Part shown: piece by piece, positions 46,526 to 55,117 of the stretch
How positions within the stretch are numbered: the stretch's first letter is position 1
Layout of the letters: every line of letters begins with the position of its first letter
Assembly (NCBI RefSeq): GCF_947501905.1
Contig: NZ_CANMXL010000001.1
Location: forward strand, 124,001 to 188,000
Length of the DNA stretch: 64,000 nucleotides
From: an uncultured Winogradskyella sp.
Lineage (GTDB): Bacteria; Bacteroidota; Bacteroidia; Flavobacteriales; Flavobacteriaceae
Direction: 5' to 3'
The notes under the pieces: generated by a model
Seen by the model: the letters and a program-made list of their open reading frames with translations, nothing else
What the model was told of the DNA's origin: nothing
The model's database searches: none
Translations under genes and position numbers: made by a program

Positions 46526-46556
46526 AAAAAAATCTGAAGTGTTACACTCCAGATTT
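46526..46556 (-). terminator. Intrinsic terminator of the peroxiredoxin-like gene
   Basis: AAATCTG (46530-46536) with CAGATTT (46550-46556) plus AGTG/CACT around a TTA loop, one A-C mismatch. A-run upstream gives a U-run on the minus strand. It lies past the stop at 46593. Confidence 0.7.
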
Positions 46557-46592
46557 AATTTTAACATTTATTCTCGTTAAACGAAAAACCTA

Positions 46593-47204
46593 TTATTTTG
46601 TTTTAATAGAACAACCTATTGCTCTTGTTTTTTTCTGTTCTATTTCTTTTCCAGCCAAAAGTGCATCAACAGCATTCTCTGCATACTTTGTTTTAACTGC
46701 AGCTGCATCTTTATAATTATCATCAATTGCACCAATGTACTTTACAATATTACCTTCTGTAGATTTTTCTAAAATATAAACGTGAGGTGTTTTAGTCGCG
46801 CCGTATTGCGGGTATATTTTTTGACCATCATCCATCAAATAAGGAAATGTAAAGCCTTTGGCTTTTGCTCTTGCTTTCATGGCCTGCATATTATCTCCTG
46901 GTTTAACATCAGTATCATTTGGCATAATTGCAATAACCGGATATCCTTTTGATGCATATTTTTTATCTAATTCTACAATTCTATCTTCATAAGCCACTGC
47001 ATAAGGACATGTATTACATGTAAATATCACAATAAAGCCTTTTGCAGTTTTATAATCTGCAAGTGACACTTTTTTTCCGTCTATATTCTCTAAAGAGAAA
47101 TCTGTAGCCACATCTCCAATATCATAACCGCCATCGGTTGTAATGGTAAATGCTGTTAAACTCACAAAGCAGATTAAAACTGCCAATACTCTTAGTGTTT
47201 TCAT
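46593..47204 (-). CDS. Secreted AhpC/TSA-type thioredoxin-fold protein
   Basis: 203 residues with a signal peptide (1-21). The fold is AhpC/peroxiredoxin-like: VATDFSLENIDGKKVSLADYKTAKGFIVIFTCNTCPYAVAYEDRI with a CNTC motif, then a GATKTPHVYILE cis-Pro region. A periplasmic thiol-disulfide reductase role is likely. It starts 7 bp after the TlpA-like gene and probably shares its transcript. Confidence 0.85.
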   Translation of the reverse strand: MKTLRVLAVLICFVSLTAFTITTDGGYDIGDVATDFSLENIDGKKVSLADYKTAKGFIVIFTCNTCPYAVAYEDRIVELDKKYASKGYPVIAIMPNDTDVKPGDNMQAMKARAKAKGFTFPYLMDDGQKIYPQYGATKTPHVYILEKSTEGNIVKYIGAIDDNYKDAAAVKTKYAENAVDALLAGKEIEQKKTRAIGCSIKTK

Positions 47205-47211
47205 GATAAAT

Positions 47212-47739
47212 CTATTTTAAAAATTGTTGTACTTCTTTTTCTAATTCTTTATAGTTAAACGACCTTTCATAAAACTGTCGCTTATCGTTTTTGTATATAA
47301 TCGTGGCAGGTAATGCGCCTGACCATGTACTATCTATTGCTGGTATCCATCTGTTTTGGTCTACATCATCAAAACAAACAACTTCAGATTGTAATTGTTT
47401 TTCTTTGATAAAAGGTTTTAGTTTAGTTTCATATTGTCTTGGGAAATCTAAACTCACTAACAATACCTCAACACCTTTTTTTTCATATTCAGCTTTTACT
47501 TTTTCAAAATATGGCAACTCTTTAATACATGGTGCGCACCAAGTTGCCCAAAAATTAACTACATGAACTTTATCATCGGTTTTATTGATTAAAGGCTCCA
47601 GACCATCATAGTCATAGATTTTTAAATCTATATCAGATTTAACTTCTGCTTCAGAATTTTTCACCTCAGCAACAGCTTCTTTTGATGTCTCTTTACATGA
47701 TAAGCTTAAAAGCAATACTATAATTAAGAATCGTTTCAT
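47212..47739 (-). CDS. TlpA-family disulfide reductase lipoprotein
   Basis: 175 residues. Lipoprotein signal with lipobox SLSC (Cys15). Thioredoxin-like domain: VHVVNFWATWCAPCIKELPYFEKV (WCAPC active site), LLVSLDFPRQYETKLKPFI and WSGALPATIIY (cis-Pro). A membrane-anchored periplasmic reductase that probably receives electrons from DsbD. It is the first gene of the minus-strand run. Confidence 0.88.
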   Translation of the reverse strand: MKRFLIIVLLLSLSCKETSKEAVAEVKNSEAEVKSDIDLKIYDYDGLEPLINKTDDKVHVVNFWATWCAPCIKELPYFEKVKAEYEKKGVEVLLVSLDFPRQYETKLKPFIKEKQLQSEVVCFDDVDQNRWIPAIDSTWSGALPATIIYKNDKRQFYERSFNYKELEKEVQQFLK

Positions 47740-47815
47740 CTTATAAAATTAATGATGCATTTATGGAGATGAGAACTTTTAACAAAAAATTAAATTTAAA
47801 TTTAATGACCGATAG

Positions 47816-47823
47816 TAAGTTTG
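47816..47823 (+). promoter_or_regulatory. Possible -7 box of the YceI gene
   Basis: TAAGTTTG (TAnnTTTG) 40 bp upstream of the YceI ATG; the -33 region has no good TTTG. Confidence 0.35.
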
Positions 47824-47863
47824 CGCTGATAATCGAGACTATTAATAATCTTAAAAGAATATA

Positions 47864-48427
47864 ATGAAAAATATAAAAATAGTTGCAGTATTAGTTTTAG
47901 CAATCTCATTTTTTTCTTTCACTTTACTAAAAGAAAGACAAGTTGATGTAGAAACAAGTAAAATCTCATGGATTGGTAAAAAAGTAACTGGAAGTCATGA
48001 AGGTACAATTAATCTACAAAGCGGTGTTCTTAAATTTGATGGCAAAAAACTAGTAGGCGGAAGTTTTGTTATGGATATGTCGACGATTAATGTTACAGAT
48101 ATGCAAGGCAAAGGAAAGGCAAATCTTGAAGGGCATTTAAAATCTGATGATTTTTTTGGCGTAGAAAAACACAAAACAGCTACGCTAGAAATCACAAAAG
48201 TTACAAATCAGTATAGTGATTATGAAGTTACTGGGCAGCTAACTATAAAAGGCATTACAAAACCTATATCATTTAATATGGTTATTAAAGAAAACTCTGC
48301 TTCTACAAAATTGACTATAGACCGAACTAAGTTTGATATTAAATATGGTTCTGCTTCTTTTATTGATAATTTAAAAGACAAAGCAATTTCTGATGATTTT
48401 GAGCTTGATGTAAAATTATCGTTCTAG
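47864..48427 (+). CDS. YceI family lipid-binding-like periplasmic protein
   Basis: 187 residues with a signal peptide (1-19). The YceI fold is shown by ISWIGKKVTGSHEGTINLQSG, GKGKANLEGHLKSDDFFGVEKHKTATLEITKV and LTIKGITKPISFNM; members are lipocalin-like and can carry isoprenoids. It is monocistronic between the TlpA and trp regions. Confidence 0.9.
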   Translation: MKNIKIVAVLVLAISFFSFTLLKERQVDVETSKISWIGKKVTGSHEGTINLQSGVLKFDGKKLVGGSFVMDMSTINVTDMQGKGKANLEGHLKSDDFFGVEKHKTATLEITKVTNQYSDYEVTGQLTIKGITKPISFNMVIKENSASTKLTIDRTKFDIKYGSASFIDNLKDKAISDDFELDVKLSF

Positions 48428-48451
48428 TTAAATAGAAAACCTTCAAATTAG

Positions 48452-48482
48452 TTTGAAATAAAAATTTTCATTTCTATATTTG
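48452..48482 (+). promoter_or_regulatory. trp operon promoter
   Basis: TTTG (48452-48455), 19 nt, TATATTTG (48475-48482): a perfect Bacteroidota promoter. Transcription would start near 48488, about 11 nt before the leader peptide ATG. Confidence 0.8.
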
Positions 48483-48498
48483 AACTTTAAATAAACAA

Positions 48499-48555
48499 AT
48501 GCAAACAAACAAAACATGGTGGTGGAGCTTAACTAACGAAACGTTCGTGAAGTAG
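48499..48555 (+). CDS. trpL: trp operon leader peptide
   Basis: An 18-codon frame, MQTNKTWWWSLTNETFVK, with three consecutive TGG codons (48517-48525) and TAG at 48553-48555. It lies between a strong promoter and an intrinsic terminator directly before trpE. Stalling at the Trp codons when tryptophan is scarce would let the antiterminator form. The frame itself is seen; attenuation is inferred from its layout. Confidence 0.88.
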   Translation: MQTNKTWWWSLTNETFVK

Positions 48556-48610
48556 TCCATTGTGTTAACTAAAATACTTAAAGGCTTGTCATTCACGACA
48601 AGCCTTTTTT
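48536..48610 (+). promoter_or_regulatory. trp attenuator (alternative hairpins and terminator)
   Basis: Three mutually exclusive pairings are visible. Hairpin 1:2 is ACGAA (48536-48540) with TTCGT (48544-48548). Hairpin 2:3 is TCGTGAA (48545-48551) with TTCACGA (48592-48598). Hairpin 3:4 is the terminator AAGGCTTGTC (48581-48590) with GACAAGCCTT (48597-48606), loop ATTCAC, followed by a T-run. Region 2 is covered by a ribosome at the leader stop codon, so the terminator forms when Trp is plentiful. Confidence 0.8.
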
Positions 48611-48641
48611 AATTTTAAATACTGAAATATATTCAGCATAA

Positions 48642-50048
48642 ATGAAAACATTTAACCTATACACCCATTACAAAAAGATTCTAACAGATACAATTACTCC
48701 TGTTTCTGTGTATTATAAGGTAAGGGATAAATTTCCTAATAGTATTCTACTAGAAAGTGGGGATTATCATAGAAACCATAAGAATTTCTCTTATATATGT
48801 TTTAATCCAATAGCCTCTATAAAAGTTGAAAACGAAGTTATTTTTCAAAATTTCCCAGACGGAAGTTCTACTGAGATTGCTATAAACGATTCTGTAAATG
48901 TAGTAGAAGAAATTCAAAGTTTCACAAAACGCTTCAAATCGAATTCCGAGGAAAATTTCAAATTCATTAATAATGGGATTTTCGGTTTTACGGCTTATGA
49001 TGCGGTTAAATATTTTGAAGACGTTACTATTTCTAAAAAAGACAATTCTGTTGAAATTCCAGACATGTATTATGCTGTGTATCAAAATATCATTGCTATA
49101 AATCATTTTAAAAATGAGGCCTACATATTTGCACATTGCCCAGAAGGAATAGATAGTAATGTTGAAGAGATTGACAAGCTTATGAATGTTCAAAATTTTG
49201 CGTCTTTCAACTTTAATACTAAAAGTTGTATTTCATCCAATCTTACGGATAGTGAATTTTTAGAACATGTAGATTTAGCAAAAAAGCATTGTGCTAGAGG
49301 TGATGTATTTCAGTTGGTATTATCACGTCGTTTTACACAGGAGTTTTCTGGAGACGATTTTAATGTGTATCGAGCATTGAGAAGTATTAATCCATCGCCT
49401 TACCTATTCTATTTCGATTACGGAAGCTTCAAAATTTTTGGAAGTTCACCCGAAGCGCAACTCATTGTTGATGATGGATTAGCAGAAATTCACCCAATTG
49501 CAGGAACCTTTAAAAGAACCGGAGATGATGACAAAGACGCTGTTCTTGCTGAAGAATTAATAAATGACGAGAAAGAAAATGCCGAACATGTGATGCTTGT
49601 CGATTTAGCCAGAAACGACTTAAGCAGGAACGGAAATAATGTAAAAGTGGAAACTTACAGAGAAGTTCAATTCTTCTCTCACGTTATTCATCTAGTAAGT
49701 AAAGTTACTGGACAAAAACACGACAAAACCTCAACCATGCAGGTTGTGGCAGATACATTCCCAGCGGGGACCTTAAGTGGCGCACCAAAACATAAAGCTA
49801 TGCAACTCATAGAAAAATATGAAAAAACTAGCCGTGGATACTACGGTGGTGCTATAGGTTTTATGGATTTTGAAGGTAACTTTAATCATGCCATTATGAT
49901 TAGAACATTTTTAAGCAAAGATTACAAACTTAACTGGCAAGCTGGTGCCGGATTGGTATCTAGATCTAATCCTGAAAGTGAAAAACAAGAAGTATACAAC
50001 AAGTTGGGCGCTTTAAATAAAGCCATTGAACTTGCAAAAGACATTTAA
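48642..50048 (+). CDS. trpE: Anthranilate synthase component I
   Basis: 468 residues. The feedback-inhibition motif SILLESGD is near residue 28, and the chorismate-binding core shows HPIAGTFKRTGDD, DLARNDLSR, FSHVIHLVSKV, FPAGTLSGAPKHKAM, YYGGAIG and QAGAGLVSRSNPE. It converts chorismate to anthranilate with TrpG. The ATG follows the attenuator by about 30 nt; trpG starts one base after its stop. Confidence 0.96.
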   Translation: MKTFNLYTHYKKILTDTITPVSVYYKVRDKFPNSILLESGDYHRNHKNFSYICFNPIASIKVENEVIFQNFPDGSSTEIAINDSVNVVEEIQSFTKRFKSNSEENFKFINNGIFGFTAYDAVKYFEDVTISKKDNSVEIPDMYYAVYQNIIAINHFKNEAYIFAHCPEGIDSNVEEIDKLMNVQNFASFNFNTKSCISSNLTDSEFLEHVDLAKKHCARGDVFQLVLSRRFTQEFSGDDFNVYRALRSINPSPYLFYFDYGSFKIFGSSPEAQLIVDDGLAEIHPIAGTFKRTGDDDKDAVLAEELINDEKENAEHVMLVDLARNDLSRNGNNVKVETYREVQFFSHVIHLVSKVTGQKHDKTSTMQVVADTFPAGTLSGAPKHKAMQLIEKYEKTSRGYYGGAIGFMDFEGNFNHAIMIRTFLSKDYKLNWQAGAGLVSRSNPESEKQEVYNKLGALNKAIELAKDI

Positions 50049-50049
50049 T

Positions 50050-50616
50050 ATGAAAAAAGTTTTAGTCATAGACAATTACGATAGTTTTACCTATAATCTT
50101 GTTCATTATTTAGAAGATTTAAACTGCGAGGTTACCGTAAAACGAAACGATAAATTAACATTAGAAGAAGTTGATAATTTTAATAAAATTGTGCTCTCTC
50201 CAGGACCAGGAATTCCAGATGAAGCTGGATTATTAAAAGCAATTATTCAAAAATATGCACCTACAAAAAGTATACTTGGGGTTTGTTTAGGGCAACAAGC
50301 TATTGGTGAAGTTTTTGGTGGCACATTAGAAAATTTGGATACTGTTTTTCATGGTGTCGCAACAAACGTTACACTATCTGTTAATAACGAAGACTTGTTC
50401 GATGGCTTAGGTAAAACTTTTGAAGTTGGTCGTTACCACTCTTGGGTTGTCAATGCCAACTTACCAGATAGTTTAGAAGCCACATCATTCGATGAGAATG
50501 GACAAGTGATGTCTCTTCGCCACAAAGTGTATGACGTAAAAGGTGTACAATACCATCCAGAATCGGTTTTAACGCCTAGTGGAAAACAAATTTTAAAGAA
50601 TTGGGTGAATAGTTAA
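50050..50616 (+). CDS. trpG: Anthranilate synthase component II (glutamine amidotransferase)
   Basis: 188 residues from the ATG at 50050, the conserved N-terminus (MKKVLVIDNYDSFTYNLVHYLE). The class I glutaminase triad is GVCLGQQAIGE (Cys), and GVQYHPESVLTPSG (His, Glu). LSPGPGIPDEAG is also conserved. It delivers ammonia to TrpE. The open frame begins 8 codons earlier inside trpE, a weaker start. Confidence 0.96.
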   Translation: MKKVLVIDNYDSFTYNLVHYLEDLNCEVTVKRNDKLTLEEVDNFNKIVLSPGPGIPDEAGLLKAIIQKYAPTKSILGVCLGQQAIGEVFGGTLENLDTVFHGVATNVTLSVNNEDLFDGLGKTFEVGRYHSWVVNANLPDSLEATSFDENGQVMSLRHKVYDVKGVQYHPESVLTPSGKQILKNWVNS

Positions 50617-50623
50617 AAAGAAT

Positions 50624-51616
50624 ATGAAAGACGTTTTAAACAGACTTATAGCGCATGAAACAATTTCAACTGAAGAAGCCAAGCAAATCATAGTTAACAT
50701 ATCCAACGATATGTACAACCCAAGTCAGATTGCTTGTTTTCTATCAGTATACATGATGCGTAGTATTACTATCGAAGAACTTCAAGGGTTTAGAGATGCG
50801 CTTTTGGAGCTTTGCATTCCAATAGACTTAAGCGACTATAATGCCATTGATATTGTTGGTACTGGCGGTGATGGCAAAAACACTTTTAATATTTCAACAT
50901 TATCGTCATTTATTACAGCTGGTGCTGGTGTTCATGTTTCTAAGCATGGTAATTACGGTGTATCTTCAACTTCAGGCTCATCTAATGTCATGGAATATTT
51001 AGGTATGAAGTTTTCTAATAATGAAGATTTTCTAAAACGCTGTTTAGACAAAGCCGGTATTTGCATTTTACACGCACCTTTGTTTCATCCAGCTATGAAA
51101 AATGTAGCGCCTATTAGAAAAGAATTAGGAGTTAAAACATTTTTTAATATGCTCGGACCCATGGTAAACCCATCATTTCCTAAGCATCAATTGTTAGGTG
51201 TTTATAATTTAGAGATACTACGCTTGTACAGTTTTTTATATCAAAAAACAGATAAGAATTATAACATTGTTTTCGCTTTAGATGGTTATGACGAAATCTC
51301 ATTGACTGGAAAAGCAAAAATAATTTCTAATCATTCTGAGACCTTGTTTTCTCCAAGTGATTTAGGTTTAAAAACCACTGCACCATCTGAAATTTTTGGC
51401 GGAGATACCATTAAAGATGCGGCAAATCTTTTTGTAAATATCATCGACGGAAAAGGGACTGAGGCACAAAATAATGTAGTGTGTACCAATGCAGGTTTGG
51501 CAATAGCCACACGAGAACAGATATCACATAAAGAAGGTTTTGAACTAGCAAGAGAATCTTTATTAAGCGGAAAAGCAAAGCAAAGCCTAGATAAACTTAT
51601 AGAATTAAGTAAATGA
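50624..51616 (+). CDS. trpD: Anthranilate phosphoribosyltransferase
   Basis: 330 residues. The PRPP site VGTGGDGKNTFNISTLSSF (near residues 81-99), VSKHGNYGVSSTSGSSNVMEYLG, and HPAMKNVAPIRKELGVKTFFNMLGPMVNP are typical. It attaches phosphoribose to anthranilate. Its stop overlaps the trpC ATG (ATGA). Confidence 0.96.
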   Translation: MKDVLNRLIAHETISTEEAKQIIVNISNDMYNPSQIACFLSVYMMRSITIEELQGFRDALLELCIPIDLSDYNAIDIVGTGGDGKNTFNISTLSSFITAGAGVHVSKHGNYGVSSTSGSSNVMEYLGMKFSNNEDFLKRCLDKAGICILHAPLFHPAMKNVAPIRKELGVKTFFNMLGPMVNPSFPKHQLLGVYNLEILRLYSFLYQKTDKNYNIVFALDGYDEISLTGKAKIISNHSETLFSPSDLGLKTTAPSEIFGGDTIKDAANLFVNIIDGKGTEAQNNVVCTNAGLAIATREQISHKEGFELARESLLSGKAKQSLDKLIELSK

Positions 51617-52398
51617 ACATTTTAGATAAAATAGTAAAAGATAAACGCATAGAAGTTGACTTACGCAAGTCACTTATTCCTACAAAGCAATTGGAACAAT
51701 CTGTTCTTTTTGAAAGGGAAACCGTTTCGTTATCAAAAAAACTAAGAAATAGTAATAGTGGCATCATTGCAGAACACAAAAGACGCTCACCATCTAAGTC
51801 TGTAATCAATCACAATCTAAATGTACAAGATGTAGCTTCTGGTTATGAAAACGCTGGTGTTTGTGGCATGTCCGTTTTAACTGACGGAAAATATTTTGGC
51901 GGTAGTTTAGACGATTTATTGATTGCAAGAGCTAGTTCTAGTTTGCCTTTGTTAAGAAAGGAATTCATAATCGATGAGTATCAGATTCTAGAATCAAAGT
52001 CATATGGAGCAGATGTGATTCTTCTCATAGCGGCTATATTAACTAGAGATGAAATAAAGCAATTTTCCGAATTCGCGAAGCAACTAAATCTCGATGTGCT
52101 ATTAGAAGTTCACAACGAAGCTGAATTACATAAATCTATTATGCCTTCTCTGGATATGTTGGGTGTAAATAATAGAAATCTAAAAACTTTTGAAGTCAGC
52201 TTAGAAATTTCAAAACAACTAAGTCAACTCATCCCTGAAGACCTCGTAAAAGTATCTGAAAGTGGCATCAGTTCTATTGATGCCATAAAAGAATTACAGC
52301 CTTATGGATACAAAGGTTTTTTAATTGGTGAAAATTTTATGAAAACAGATAACCCAGGTGAAAATGCGGAAAAATTTATAAATGAATTGATAAAATAA
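51613..52398 (+). CDS. trpC: Indole-3-glycerol-phosphate synthase
   Basis: 261 residues. IAEHKRRSPSKSVI carries the catalytic lysine, followed by MSVLTDGKYFGGSLDDL, LLRKEFIIDEYQILESKSYGADVILLIAA, VHNEAELH, GVNNRNLKTFEV and SESGISS. TIM-barrel enzyme closing the indole ring. A 77-bp gap containing a palindromic repeat separates it from trpF. Confidence 0.96.
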   Translation: MNILDKIVKDKRIEVDLRKSLIPTKQLEQSVLFERETVSLSKKLRNSNSGIIAEHKRRSPSKSVINHNLNVQDVASGYENAGVCGMSVLTDGKYFGGSLDDLLIARASSSLPLLRKEFIIDEYQILESKSYGADVILLIAAILTRDEIKQFSEFAKQLNLDVLLEVHNEAELHKSIMPSLDMLGVNNRNLKTFEVSLEISKQLSQLIPEDLVKVSESGISSIDAIKELQPYGYKGFLIGENFMKTDNPGENAEKFINELIK

Positions 52399-52400
52399 CT

Positions 52401-52469
52401 GTCATGTCGAACGTATGTGAGACATCTCATCTTGAGATTTCTCAATCGCTTCGCTCATGTCGAAATGAC
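52401..52469. repeat. 69-bp palindromic repeat (family A), trpC-trpF gap
   Basis: It begins GTCATGTCGAACG and ends TCATGTCGAAATGAC, with an inner inverted pair GAGACATCTCA/TGAGATTTCTC. It fills the gap between trpC and trpF. It differs from the copy at 53089-53157 at about 2 positions. Both lie in direct orientation, 688 bp apart. Confidence 0.85.
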
Positions 52470-52475
52470 TAAAGA

Positions 52476-53108
52476 ATGAAATTAAAAGTTTGTGGAATGA
52501 AATATCAAGAAAATATAGAGTCTGTTGCAGCATTGCAACCAGACTATCTTGGCTTTATCTTTTACGATAAGTCTTCACGATTTTTTGATGGTGAAATTCC
52601 AGAACTTCCTCAGACTATTAAAAAGACAGGTGTTTTTGTAAATACTGATTTAGAAACTGTACTTCAATTAATAAAAAAGCATTCTTTAAAAGCTGTTCAA
52701 TTACATGGAAATGAATCTCCAGAATATTGCAAAACTTTAAAAGATTCTGATGTTGAAATCATCAAAGTGTTCAGCATAAAAAGCACTTTCAATTTTGATG
52801 TATTAAAGCCTTACGAAGGTATTGTAGATTATTTCTTATTCGATACAAAAGGCAAACTACCTGGCGGAAACGGTTACACTTTCAACTGGGACGTATTGAA
52901 AGATTATTCTTCAACTACACCCTATTTTTTAAGTGGCGGTATTGGATTAAGTGAAATTGAAAAATTAAAAGCATTCCAAAAAAGCCCAGCTTCAAAATAC
53001 TGCTACGCTATTGATGTCAACAGTAAATTTGAAATCGAGCCTGGATTAAAAGATATTAATGAATTAGAAAAATTTAAAAATGAAATTAGTCATGTCGAAC
53101 GTATGTGA
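52476..53108 (+). CDS. trpF: Phosphoribosylanthranilate isomerase
   Basis: 210 residues. LKVCGMKYQENIESVAALQPDYLGFIFY has the catalytic Cys, GVFVNTD, VQLHGNESPEYC, FLFDTKGKLPGGNGYTFNW, and FLSGGIG are present. It rearranges phosphoribosylanthranilate in Trp synthesis. The last six residues (SHVERM) and the TGA are supplied by the palindromic repeat at 53089-53157, so the ancestral C-terminus has been replaced. Repeats bracket the gene on both sides. Confidence 0.93.
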   Translation: MKLKVCGMKYQENIESVAALQPDYLGFIFYDKSSRFFDGEIPELPQTIKKTGVFVNTDLETVLQLIKKHSLKAVQLHGNESPEYCKTLKDSDVEIIKVFSIKSTFNFDVLKPYEGIVDYFLFDTKGKLPGGNGYTFNWDVLKDYSSTTPYFLSGGIGLSEIEKLKAFQKSPASKYCYAIDVNSKFEIEPGLKDINELEKFKNEISHVERM

Positions 53109-53157
53109 GACATCTCACCCTGAGATTTCTCAATCGCTTCGCTCATGTCGAAATGAC
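53089..53157. repeat. 69-bp palindromic repeat (family A), overlapping trpF 3' end
   Basis: Same element as 52401-52469, in the same orientation. Its first 20 bases lie inside trpF and include its stop codon; the remainder fills the gap before trpB. Confidence 0.85.
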
Positions 53158-53165
53158 AAAAGACT

Positions 53166-54353
53166 ATGAAAACAACATTCAACATTAACGAAAAAGGATA
53201 CTACGGCGAGTTTGGAGGTGCATACATCCCTGAAATGCTATACCCAAACGTAGAAGAATTACGTCAAAATTATCTGAAAGTTATGGCTGAGCCTTCTTTT
53301 CAAGAAGAGTTTAATCAACTTTTAAAAGATTATGTGGGTCGACCTTCTCCACTCTATTTTGCAAAACGTCTTTCCGATAAATACAACACCAAAGTGTATC
53401 TTAAACGCGAAGACTTAAACCATACTGGTGCACATAAAGTCAATAATACCATCGGGCAGATTTTAATGGCTAAACGCTTAGGCAAAACGAGAATCATTGC
53501 TGAAACTGGTGCCGGACAGCATGGTGTTGCTACTGCAACTGTATGCGCGTTAATGGGTATGGAATGTATCGTTTACATGGGCGAAATAGATATCGCAAGA
53601 CAAGCACCAAACGTAGCGCGTATGAAAATGCTAGGCGCAGAAGTAAGACCAGCATTATCTGGTAGTCGCACCTTAAAAGATGCTACAAATGAAGCAATCC
53701 GCGATTGGATTAATAATCCTGTTGACACACACTACATTATTGGTTCTGCGATTGGCCCGCATCCATATCCAGATATGGTAACACGCTTTCAGTCTATTAT
53801 TTCAGAGGAAATAAAATGGCAATTACAAGAACATGAAGGCAAAGAAAATCCAGATTACGTTGTAGCTTGTATTGGTGGGGGAAGCAACGCTGCCGGAACT
53901 TATTATCATTTTTTAGATAACGAAGACGTTGGTATTATAGCTGTAGAAGCTGCAGGAAAAGGTATTCATTCTGGAGAGAGTGCAGCCACTTCTGCATTGG
54001 GGAAAGAAGGCATCATTCACGGTTGCAAAACCTTACTAATGCAAACCAATGATGGACAAATTACCGAACCTTATTCTATTTCAGCAGGCTTAGATTACCC
54101 TGGCGTTGGTCCAATGCATTCGCATTTGTATAAATCGGGTCGCGGAGAATTCTACTCAGCTACAGATGATGAAGCCATGACTGCTGGTCTCGAATTAGCG
54201 CAATTAGAAGGCATCATTCCCGCTATAGAAACAAGTCATGCTTTGGCTATTTTTAGTCACAAAACTTTTGAACCAGACGACATTGTAATTATCAGTTTGT
54301 CTGGTCGTGGTGATAAAGATTTACAGAATTATATTGATTATTTTAAATTATAA
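53166..54353 (+). CDS. trpB: Tryptophan synthase beta chain
   Basis: 395 residues. GEFGGAYIPEMLYPN, KREDLNHTGAHKVNNTIGQ (PLP lysine), AETGAGQHGVATATVCALMGMECIVYMG, CIGGGSNAAG and GLDYPGVGPMHS are conserved. It joins indole and serine. trpA starts one base after its stop. Confidence 0.97.
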   Translation: MKTTFNINEKGYYGEFGGAYIPEMLYPNVEELRQNYLKVMAEPSFQEEFNQLLKDYVGRPSPLYFAKRLSDKYNTKVYLKREDLNHTGAHKVNNTIGQILMAKRLGKTRIIAETGAGQHGVATATVCALMGMECIVYMGEIDIARQAPNVARMKMLGAEVRPALSGSRTLKDATNEAIRDWINNPVDTHYIIGSAIGPHPYPDMVTRFQSIISEEIKWQLQEHEGKENPDYVVACIGGGSNAAGTYYHFLDNEDVGIIAVEAAGKGIHSGESAATSALGKEGIIHGCKTLLMQTNDGQITEPYSISAGLDYPGVGPMHSHLYKSGRGEFYSATDDEAMTAGLELAQLEGIIPAIETSHALAIFSHKTFEPDDIVIISLSGRGDKDLQNYIDYFKL

Positions 54354-54354
54354 G

Positions 54355-55116
54355 ATGAACAGAATAAATCAAAAATTAAGAGAAAACAAAAAATTGCTTT
54401 CTATATATTTTACAGCAGGTTATCCGAATATTAATGACACTGTTACCATCATACAAAATTTGGAGAAAAGTGGTGTGGATATGATTGAAATTGGCTTACC
54501 ATTCAGCGACCCATTAGCCGATGGACCAACCATACAAGATAGCTCTACAAAAGCACTTCAAAATGGCATGACGAGTGAGTTATTATTTCAGCAATTAAAA
54601 GATATTCGCAAAACAGTTTCTATTCCATTAATCATTATGGGCTATTTTAATCCCGTCTTGCAATATGGCGTGGAAGCCTTCTGTAAAAAATGCCAAGAGA
54701 TTGGTATTGACGGATTAATTTTACCTGATTTACCTGTAGATGTATATGCAGAGCAATACAAAGATACTTTTGAAAAATATGGACTTATCAATGTGTTTTT
54801 AATCACACCTCAAACATCAGACGAGCGAATTAGATATATAGATTCAGTGTCTGACGGATTTATTTATATGGTAAGCTCCGCAAGTACAACAGGCGCAAAA
54901 TCTGGGTTTGGAAATGCTCAGGAAGATTACTTTAATCGCATAGCCAATATGAAACTTAATAATCCGCAGGTTGTAGGTTTTGGCATTTCTAATAACGAGA
55001 CATTTACCCAAGCTACGAGACAAGCTAAGGGCGCTATTATTGGAAGTGCTTTTATAAAGCATGTAACTGCAAATGGAATTGATACTATTGATGATTTTGT
55101 AAATACAATCTTTTAA
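54355..55116 (+). CDS. trpA: Tryptophan synthase alpha chain
   Basis: 253 residues from the ATG at 54355; the frame opens 16 codons earlier inside trpB, but MNRINQKLRENKKLLSIYFTAG is the conserved N-terminus. Motifs GVDMIEIGLPFSDPLADGPTIQDSS, IPLIIMGYFNPVLQYG, GLILPDLPVD and YMVSSASTTGAKSGF are present. It releases indole to TrpB. Last Trp enzyme in the operon. Confidence 0.97.
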   Translation: MNRINQKLRENKKLLSIYFTAGYPNINDTVTIIQNLEKSGVDMIEIGLPFSDPLADGPTIQDSSTKALQNGMTSELLFQQLKDIRKTVSIPLIIMGYFNPVLQYGVEAFCKKCQEIGIDGLILPDLPVDVYAEQYKDTFEKYGLINVFLITPQTSDERIRYIDSVSDGFIYMVSSASTTGAKSGFGNAQEDYFNRIANMKLNNPQVVGFGISNNETFTQATRQAKGAIIGSAFIKHVTANGIDTIDDFVNTIF

Positions 55117-55117
55117 A

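Noticed and set aside
52401..52469. Repeat as a transcription terminator within the trp operon
   Set aside because: It can form a hairpin but lacks a T-run, and the operon continues through trpF, trpB and trpA behind it.
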